NCBI GenBank assembly: GCA_015179025.1
Contig: WHUX01000714.1
Location: forward strand, 1-12,972
Length of the DNA stretch: 12,972 nucleotides
Origin: Terfezia claveryi
Lineage: Eukaryota; Ascomycota; Pezizomycetes; Pezizales; Pezizaceae
Direction of reading: 5' to 3'
Position numbers and translations under genes: made by a program. Shown here piece by piece: positions 7,937 through 12,972 of the stretch. Each line of letters starts with the position of its first letter. Position 1 is the stretch's first letter. The notes beneath the pieces were generated by a model. It saw nothing but the letters and a program-made list of their open reading frames with translations. It did no database searches and was not told where the DNA came from.

Positions 7937-8270
7937 AAGGAGAAGAAACCCACCATCAATGACTTCAATATAAGGATCGAACCGACCCTCAACAAGCTCA
8001 TTGAAGAGAGACACATCAGCGACGGATGGGAAGACAACAAGGACTACTTCATCATACAATGGCTTGACCAAGGTACAGGTATGAAAGCCGCATATCAATC
8101 ATGCATGAAAGTATGTCCTATCAGAAAGAACTACTATGATACCTTTGTGAACCGTAAGGATCATAGAAGAAGAGACGGATTTTTGTATGTTAAGAACCAA
8201 CAAGGACAATGGAGATTAGTCTTGCTCTCTACCTTTAACATCGAAGGTAAGAACTATCTCGAATTAGTTA

Positions 8271-9340
8271 TTAAAGATGCACATGAAGCAACTGCTCATG
8301 GTGGCATTGAAAAAATGATAAAATATCTTACTGACTGATATAATTGCCAGTCCTTTGCAGAACCAACTAAGGACTATATCAGAAGTTGTGATACTTGTCA
8401 ACAGACAAAGTATTCCAACAGGGCGCCACTTGGACTCGTAACTCCATTACATGTACCAAGCAGGCTGTGGACTAACATATCAATGGATTTTCTTAAGTTA
8501 GTACCTGTGTTTACTAAGTGTTCAATTTTGTACCCGAATATTCCTGTTGAAGAAGATCATATAGTCTATATTTTACAACTTTGGACGATTGTCGATAGAC
8601 AATCAGGATTCAAGTTTCTTATACCTGTCTCAGATAATTTTATAGCAGAATAATGTACTGCTACCTTTGATACTCATGTAGTCCTGACTATGGGATACTC
8701 TTGTTGTATTGTTTTTGACTGCGACACTCTTTTTATGTCAACGCACTTTTAAGATTGGGCTAGGAATAAAGGAATCAAGTTGGAACCATCCACCACATAT
8801 CATCTACGTGCAGATAGACAATCGGAAATTGTAAACAAAGAAATTCTACAAGTAGCAAGAGCCTGTAAAATTGAAGGATTTGATTGGCTACAGAAACTAC
8901 CAGAGATACAGTTGAAACTTAACTATAGGTATAATACCGCTAGACAGAATAGTCCCTTTTCCACACTATTTGAATTTAATGCATATCTTGGTGTATCGAT
9001 ACTTCCATACCCTATTAATGCATATGTACTGGTGAATGAACGTTATGAGGTAACGTCTAAAAACCTATATGACGCCAAGAAGACTCAAGCATCTCAAGTG
9101 AACAAACGACTACCCAATGCAGCCAAATTTTCAGTTGAACAACAAGTTATGCTTTCCTCAGAAAATATCAACCTGTCGAATATCTCACCTCAACTCAAAC
9201 CAAAATGGCTAGGCCCATTTCCTATTATTTCTAGTAATCGGAAATGCAATAACTATAGCCTAGACCTATCTAGTCAACCTGACCTCCATCTCATATATAA
9301 TACCTTTCATATTAGCAAACTCAAACCCTACTATAAAAAC
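8271..9340 (+). pseudogene. pol: Integrase of element A (HHCC, DD35E, GPF module)
   Basis: The zinc domain shows HEATAH (His 8282 and 8297) and CDTC (8387-8398). The core keeps Asp in MDFLKLVPV (8486-8488), Asp in IVFDCDTLFMS (8717-8719) and Glu in RQSEIVNKE (8825-8827). The second and third are 35 residues apart, exactly DD35E. The first two are 76 residues apart, longer than in element 1, because a Cys- and Pro-containing stretch (about 8495-8580) lies between MDF and TIVDRQSGF. A GPY/F module follows (KWLGPFPIISSN, about 9210-9240). Stops are TGA 8336, TAA 8651 and TAA 8750; the first lies inside the zinc domain. The stretch 8780-9499 is open for 240 codons. It would catalyse cDNA insertion in the nucleus, and the catalytic triad has survived although the frame has not. 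Confidence 0.92.
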
Positions 9341-9391
9341 GATCCTATCCAGTTCCCTCACAGACAATCTCAGAAACCAGGACCAATTCAA

Positions 9392-9766
9392 GATGATCGT
9401 TATAAAGTTGAAAAGGTATTAGAATTCAGAACAGCTCCTCGAACTGGAGAAAGACAATATAAGGTCAGATGGCTAGGATACTCTCCTAAATATAATTCCT
9501 GAGTAAACACTAAGGATATCACTACTGAAATTCTTCAAGACCTCTGGACGACCGGAAGTATGGAAGATATATTCAAGAGACATCGAAAAACTATAGGAAA
9601 ACAATAACCATGAACCAGAGATGAGACTCGAGCTCTCATTTAACACAAACGAGATAGAATTATGAGTCAAAGAAACACTAAGGATATTCATATTAATGCA
9701 AATGTATTAACAATGCATCAAATCTTAGGACGTATGGAAACTAATATGGCAGAACAAGAGAAGTAA
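9392..9766 (+). pseudogene. pol: Chromodomain and C-terminal tail of the element A polyprotein
   Basis: DDRYKVEKVLEFR followed by ERQYKVRWLGYSPKYNS is a chromodomain, joined in frame to the integrase as in chromoviruses. The Trp codon expected after YNS is now TGA (9500-9502). Reading on, DITTEILQDLWTTGSMEDIF completes the domain. Then come TAA 9605, TGA 9611 and TAA 9641, each one C-to-T or G-to-A step from a sense codon, and an open stretch that includes IHINANVLTMHQILGRMETN before TAA 9764. I take 9764-9766 as the original end, because it lies only 18 bp before the LTR and the frame stays sensible. TAA 9605 as the true end is the alternative. Confidence 0.78.
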
Positions 9767-9784
9767 GGATAGGAAATCTTTCTA
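9767..9784 (+). promoter_or_regulatory. Purine-rich stretch before the element A 3' LTR, weak polypurine tract
   Basis: GGATAGGAAAT followed by CTTTCTA lies between the polyprotein stop and the TGTAGGG of the LTR. Together with upstream AGAACAAGAGAAG (9751-9763) it is purine-rich but broken by pyrimidines, so the plus-strand primer site is assigned by position rather than by a clean tract. Confidence 0.4.
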
Positions 9785-9958
9785 TGTAGGGAAGTGTAAT
9801 AGAGAACGTTGTTTCATTGCTTATGTAATTGATTATATACCTTTGTATTTCCTATATTATTACTATGTTATGTAACTAAGCCTCTTGGTTGAAGGACCAG
9901 CCTTCTACCTCCTCCTATTGCTTTATAAGTGTCCATAGCACGCGGAATTTGCCATGGG

Positions 9959-9974
9959 AAGTTCCATGGAACTT
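9959..9974. repeat. Perfect 16-bp palindrome in U3 of the element A LTR
   Basis: AAGTTCCATGGAACTT is its own reverse complement. It is flanked by two TTGCCAT words (9949-9955 and 9973-9979) and more widely by GTGTCC (9929-9934) and GGACAC (9984-9989), which are also reverse complements, so the stretch could fold as a nested hairpin. The role is not known. Confidence 0.8.
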
Positions 9975-9995
9975 GCCATATGAGGACACCCTCAT

Positions 9996-10095
9996 TATAG
10001 CCACGTGACCTTTGTTTATGGCGTGTGACTCATTACTATGGCCACATGACTATTGTTTAAGGCGTGTGAGTTATTACTATGGCCACATGACCCCT
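9996..10095 (+). repeat. 41-bp tandem repeats with CACGTG/CACATG in U3 of the element A LTR
   Basis: Units start at 9996, 10037 and 10078 (TATAGCCACGTGACC, TATGGCCACATGACT, TATGGCCACATGACC); the third is partial. The first unit holds a perfect CACGTG E-box. In the other two the same site reads CACATG, one G-to-A step away, and each full unit also carries GGCGTGTGA. Their position upstream of the TATA box suggests repeated transcription factor sites, with CpG loss in two units. Confidence 0.85.
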
Positions 10096-10170
10096 TTTGT
10101 ACAGTGCACCACCTTCTGGTGTACCATACTTTATTGTATTTATTTCCTTAGTTATCAGATCTCAGAGGAG

Positions 10171-10178
10171 TATAAATA
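10171..10178 (+). promoter_or_regulatory. TATA box of the element A LTR
   Basis: TATAAATA, followed by GGCCACTGG, lies downstream of the tandem repeats. Transcription would be expected to begin about 25-35 bases later, near 10200. It reads away from copy B's missing 5' half and into B's pol remnant, so a transcript would be pol antisense-free but without gag. Confidence 0.65.
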
Positions 10179-10367
10179 GGCCACTGGATTCCCTCTAGAA
10201 TCTACAGAAAGACAAGTAGCAACAAGTAAGCACACAGAGCAAGCAAGCCTATATTCCAATCAGATCAAGATCATATAGCTTAAGATAGCACAAATCATAT
10301 AAGATAGATTACACCAGTTAATTACTATTCCCTCTGGAACGTCCCACATAGATATCTCCCTACCCTT

Positions 10368-10469
10368 CTGAGGTCTTACCTCAGCAGAACTGAAATACAC
10401 GAACATCCGTGCCTACGGATATAGATTATATAAACTGTACCGAATGAATACTCTCTAGTACTATTCATT
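10368..10469. repeat. Three short inverted repeats at the end of the element A LTR
   Basis: CTGAGGT/ACCTCAG (10368-10384, loop 3), ATCCGT/ACGGAT (10405-10420, loop 4) and AATGAATA/TATTCATT (10443-10469, loop 11) follow each other within 102 bp. The third ends three bases before the LTR boundary. In the RNA these could form hairpins in R/U5; this is inference from pairing alone. Confidence 0.65.
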
Positions 10470-10472
10470 ACA

Positions 10473-11310
10473 GTTTCCCTTATTATTTCCAAGACAATTC
10501 CATGGGAATTACCGCCACTAAGAAAGATTAATTTCTCTATTAAACTAAAAGCAGGAGCTACTTGGATACCAAAATGGCGACCCTCAGGACATCGATTTAG
10601 ACAACAAATCCATAACAAATTAGTCAAAGAAGAAGCGTCAGGTCGCATATATAGAGTAGAAAATGACACAAATACTGTAGTCATGTTCACTATTCCTAAA
10701 TGAGATAAACCGGAAGAAGCCAGACATGTCAATGACTATCGAGACTACAATTTAGCTGTCGAACTGGACCACACCCTACTGCCAGATATTAATGAAGCGA
10801 TTGAACTAGTAGCGGAGAATCCCATTTGGACTAAGCTCGACTTAGCCAACGGATTTTTTAATATTAAAATTAATAATGAATCTGAGCAACACTCTACCTT
10901 TTTATGTCACATGGGATATTTTAGTAGCAGAGTTATGTAACAAGGGGATCATAACGTACCAGCTACTATGGTTCATGTTATGCATGAAATTTTTAAGGAT
11001 ATAGTTTATAAAAATTTAATCATCTATATTGATGATATTATTATATTCTCCAAAACGTATGAAGAACATGTAGAATTATTGAAGAAAGTACTTTAACACC
11101 TACAGGACAAGAAATTCTATCTCAAAGAAAGTAAATACTAGTTCTTTACTCCAAGATTGGAAATCTTAGGACACGTTTTGACATTAGATGGATTACATGT
11201 AGACCCGAAGAAGAGGACTACTATATTAACATTTCCAATTCCTATAAGAAAAAAGGATCTTAGAGGATTCCTCGGAATTGTTAATTATCTTAGCAGATTC
11301 ATTCCTGACT
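10473..11310 (+). pseudogene. pol: Reverse transcriptase domain of copy B, 5' truncated by the element A LTR
   Basis: The same RT motifs as in element A are present: LDLANGFFNIKI (first catalytic Asp 10839-10841; A has LADGF), then YIDD at 11025-11036, then RKKDLRGFLGIVNYLSRFIP near 11250-11310. Stops are TGA 10701 (CGA in A), TAA 10938 (CAA in A), TAA 11094 (CAA in A) and TAG 11139, the last shared with A at 6105. B keeps TGG and CAA where A has stops at 5469, 5529 and 5571. Confidence 0.92.
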
Positions 11311-11830
11311 TGGCATTGTATGCAAGCACCATGTCAGAACTACAAGGAGAAACAAAGAAATGGGAATGGACAGATACTCATAATACAGCATTTGAAAAAC
11401 TTAAGGAACTCGTAAATTCTCCACATGTTTTAAAACCCTAGAATAATGAATCTACTGAACCCAAATATTTAGTCTGTAATACTAGTGATGTAGGACTAGG
11501 ATCTTGGATAGGTCAAGGACCGCTGACGCACATCAGACCATCATGCTTCTACTCTAGAAAATTTAATCCAGTACAACTCAATTATCCTACCTTTTAAAAG
11601 GAATTATTAGCGATTATTGACTTATTAAAATTTTTTGAAGCACAACTAAGAGGTCACAAGTTTACCATCCTTACTGACTACAAACCATTAGTAACCTTTT
11701 ATACTCAAACACCTACAAGCCAGAAATTGAGGCAATGGCAAGATTACCTAATGGAATTTGATACAGACATACAGCACACCGCAGGAAAGGAAAATTTGAT
11801 AGCAGATGCTCTATCAAGAAAGCATAAATA
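11311..11830 (+). pseudogene. pol: RNase H domain of copy B
   Basis: WEWTDTHNTAFEKLKELV leads into LVCNTSDVGLGSWIG, again with Asn (AAT 11478-11480) at the first catalytic position. It continues to the intact six-T run at 11631-11636 (KFFEAQLRGHKF) and to MEFDTDIQHTAGKENLIADA. Stops are TAG 11439 (TGG in A) and TAA 11595 (CAA in A). From 11727 the frame is open for 296 codons and continues into the next region. Confidence 0.9.
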
Positions 11831-12972
11831 CTTGTACACTCCCACTACTGAGGACGATTATATATCCAATAGCATCGATCCTCCTAACCATACCTATAAC
11901 CGCAACATCTCTACCAATGCTTTAAGAACTTTCCACTCACCAGAAACCTCTACTCAGAACAATATGGTTTTTTGCAGAGCTATCAATTTCAAGCATGTCG
12001 ACTATGACCTCAACAAATGTCATGGAAGAGCCAAAAAACTTGGACACCATATCTTCTGTCCATACTTCGAGGGCATTCCAGACGAAGAAAGCGAATATGA
12101 CATGATGAAGGAAGAAGAGTCCTCAGATGATGAGACTCTATCTACCATACCAGAAGAAGTTTTTAGCGGATATGATCATGTACTCAATATAAATAAGAAT
12201 AAACCTTTAACAGTTCTTGGACTAAGATATAGGCCTCCATCTTCTGAAAACGCTCAACAAAACACCCTCGCTCCCGAAGAAGCGAAGAAAATTGCCATTG
12301 ACCTAGCTCATAGCAATTGGCAACAACACAAAAGGATGTACTGGTCCTTTTGCCATGATTTTTACTGTCCAGCTCATGGCAGCTCCCACGCCATGAACAA
12401 CCGCATGTTCACCGTTGAAACATGTGCAATCTGCAACCACCATGGACATGGCAGTTTAAACTATGACCTGTCAGCCTCAGTTGATATGAAGGAGAAGGAA
12501 TTCCTTACGACTCGTATTGCACATCTCGCAAATGAGCCTCAAAAGGAACTAGCACCAGTACAACAAACACTAGCATATCCACCTCCTCAAGCTCTCAGCC
12601 ATGAAGAAGCTATCTAGGAAATCGGAGAATGGGCAAAAAGATGGATTACCAACAAGCCGACACGACCTACTCTCCAACCTAGCATTCAGTTCTGTAACCC
12701 TACCGAACAGATAAGCAACTGACAAATGGAACAGGAGATCATGGATACTCCTGTTGCCCCACAACAACCATGGAATGCACCTCAACAACCAGCTGCAACC
12801 GCTGGAAGCAGCAACGCAATTCCAATCAACACCGCTGCTGTCACAACTCATTCTAAAAAGCGAGTAGCCATTAACGAAGATTCACCCTCCTTCATTCAAG
12901 ACACCAAGACCTCCAGACAGCGTTGTGATTTCTGTAAGTTCTCAGGATATAATGCTTCTATATGTAAGGAGA
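11831..12972 (+). pseudogene. Knuckle-bearing region of copy B, cut by the window edge
   Basis: This is the counterpart of 6791-7943 in element A: the Cys/His clusters, the acidic tract EEESSDDETL, FCHDFYCPAHGSSHAM, and both knuckle positions. In B the first knuckle has lost its last Cys (CAICNHHGHGSLNY, 12423-12464) and the second its His (CDFCKFSGYNASIC, 12924-12965), each by one transition. Six bases present in A (7493-7498) are missing in B, which keeps the frame. Stops are TAG 12615 and TGA 12720. The integrase of B should follow to the right of the window. Confidence 0.85.

Larger units (their letters stand above)
6791..8270 (+). pseudogene. Region of about 490 codons between RNase H and integrase with two CCHC knuckles (element A)
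   Basis: In ordinary Ty3/gypsy pol roughly 100 residues separate the end of RNase H from the first integrase His. Here there are about 500. In order one sees: a Cys/His cluster (Cys 6983, His 6986, His-His 7010-7015, Cys 7022); an acidic tract with EEESSDDETL (about 7075-7105); a second cluster, FCHEFYCPAHGSPHAM (7313-7360); knuckle CAICNHHGHGSLNC (7388-7429); a Gln/Pro-rich stretch (about 7535-7790); knuckle CDFCKFSGHNASTC (7895-7936); and a linker leading to integrase. Copy B (to 12972) carries the same layout, so it belongs to the family and is not a local insertion. Stops are TAA 7289, TAA 7532 and TAG 7601; in B the same codons are CAA, CAA and TGG. The function is unknown to me. Nucleic-acid binding is inferred from the knuckles. 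Confidence 0.82.
2702..10472 (+). mobile_element. Element A: long Ty3/gypsy chromovirus, internal region plus 3' LTR
   Basis: The internal region runs from 2702 to 9784 and the 3' LTR from 9785 to 10472. The 5' LTR and leader are missing from the window, apparently cut off by element 1. Gag and pol were one continuous frame: codons from ATG 2712 to TAA 9764 stay in register apart from one lost T in the run 6597-6601, and restoring it gives 7,056 bases, a multiple of three (2,351 codons plus stop). About 33 in-frame stops interrupt it, nearly all readable as CAA/CAG/CGA to TAA/TAG/TGA or TGG to TGA/TAG. Domain order is gag with knuckle, protease-like, RT, RNase H, knuckle-bearing region, integrase, chromodomain. 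Part of it (5437-7943) is repeated at 10472-12972 as copy B. Confidence 0.92.
9785..10472 (+). repeat. 3' LTR of element A (688 bp)
   Basis: It opens TGTAGGGAAG and closes TTCATTACA, giving short inverted ends TGTA...TACA. The right end is supported independently, because the similarity of copy B to element A begins at the very next base. A TATA box at 10171-10178 makes U3 about 9785-10200 and R/U5 about 270 bp. U3 contains a 16-bp palindrome and 41-bp tandem repeats; R/U5 contains three small inverted repeats. A shorter LTR ending at CTCCCTAC near 10363 would give slightly longer inverted ends but no CA terminus, so I prefer 10472. No second LTR of this type is in the window to confirm the ends. 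Confidence 0.72.
10473..12972 (+). mobile_element. Copy B: second member of the element A family, pol only, right end outside the window
   Basis: From 10473 on, the sequence matches element A from 5438 to 7943 in order, roughly 90 percent identical by eye. Its frame is unbroken from about 10495 to the window edge, apart from a base missing near 10490 relative to A. It has eight stops: TGA 10701, TAA 10938, TAA 11094, TAG 11139, TAG 11439, TAA 11595, TAG 12615 and TGA 12720. Gag, protease and the LTR of B itself are absent here. The simplest explanation is that A inserted into B at this point, so B's 5' half should be found left of the window. Confidence 0.9.

Noticed and set aside
10434..10446. 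TGTACC...AATG resembling the TGTACCCCCAATG before A's gag (2702-2714)
   Set aside because: Similarity is limited to a few bases and the sequences on both sides differ, so I treat it as coincidence.
10364..10472. Untranslated leader of copy B following a shorter LTR that ends at CTCCCTAC
   Set aside because: That LTR would lack a CA end, and no primer binding site could be recognised. The end at 10472 has TACA and coincides with the start of B homology.
10376..10732. 118-codon open frame on the minus strand
   Set aside because: It spans the junction of the LTR and copy B and is opposite RT; no domain, so a chance frame.
1..12972. Host genes, tRNA or rRNA genes, or a bacterial defence system
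   Set aside because: Every long open frame with recognisable motifs belongs to gag-pol; the rest is LTR. No cloverleaf, rRNA or operon-like arrangement was seen.

Overview
The window holds no host gene that I can recognise. It is a stack of decayed LTR retrotransposons of the Ty3/gypsy class, chromovirus type (gag-pol with a C-terminal chromodomain), all on the + strand. These lineages, the AT-rich, transition-riddled copies and the density of elements point to a repeat-rich region of a filamentous fungus. I cannot settle the phylum from transposons alone. No rRNA, tRNA, CRISPR or bacterial-type signal was seen.

Layout. (1) Positions 1-2701 are the 3' part of element 1: the end of reverse transcriptase, RNase H, integrase and a chromodomain, then a polypurine tract and a 492-bp LTR (2210-2701). 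Its reading frame is broken by eleven single-base losses but only two clear nonsense changes. (2) Positions 2702-10472 are element A, a different and longer family: gag with a CCHC knuckle, an aspartic-protease-like domain, RT, RNase H, an unusual region of about 500 codons with two more CCHC knuckles, a DD35E integrase, a chromodomain with a C-terminal tail, and a 3' LTR (9785-10472). All coding parts were once one frame of about 2,350 codons (2712-9766). It now has about 33 in-frame stops and one 1-bp deletion. (3) Positions 10473-12972 are copy B, a second member of the same family as A. It starts abruptly inside the RT region and runs off the right edge within the knuckle region.

My reading is a nested insertion. 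B is the oldest, A inserted into B's RT region, and element 1 inserted just upstream of A's gag. The homology of B to A starts exactly where A's LTR ends in TACA, and element 1's LTR ends in a matching TTACA ten bases before A's gag ATG. The 5' halves of A and of element 1, and the 5' half of B, should lie to the left of the window.

None of the elements can be active as read. The parts most worth a second look are the zinc-knuckle region between RNase H and integrase, the non-canonical protease active site, the opposite decay styles of element 1 and A/B, two coding lesions shared by A and B, and the hairpin-rich tandem repeats in both LTRs.
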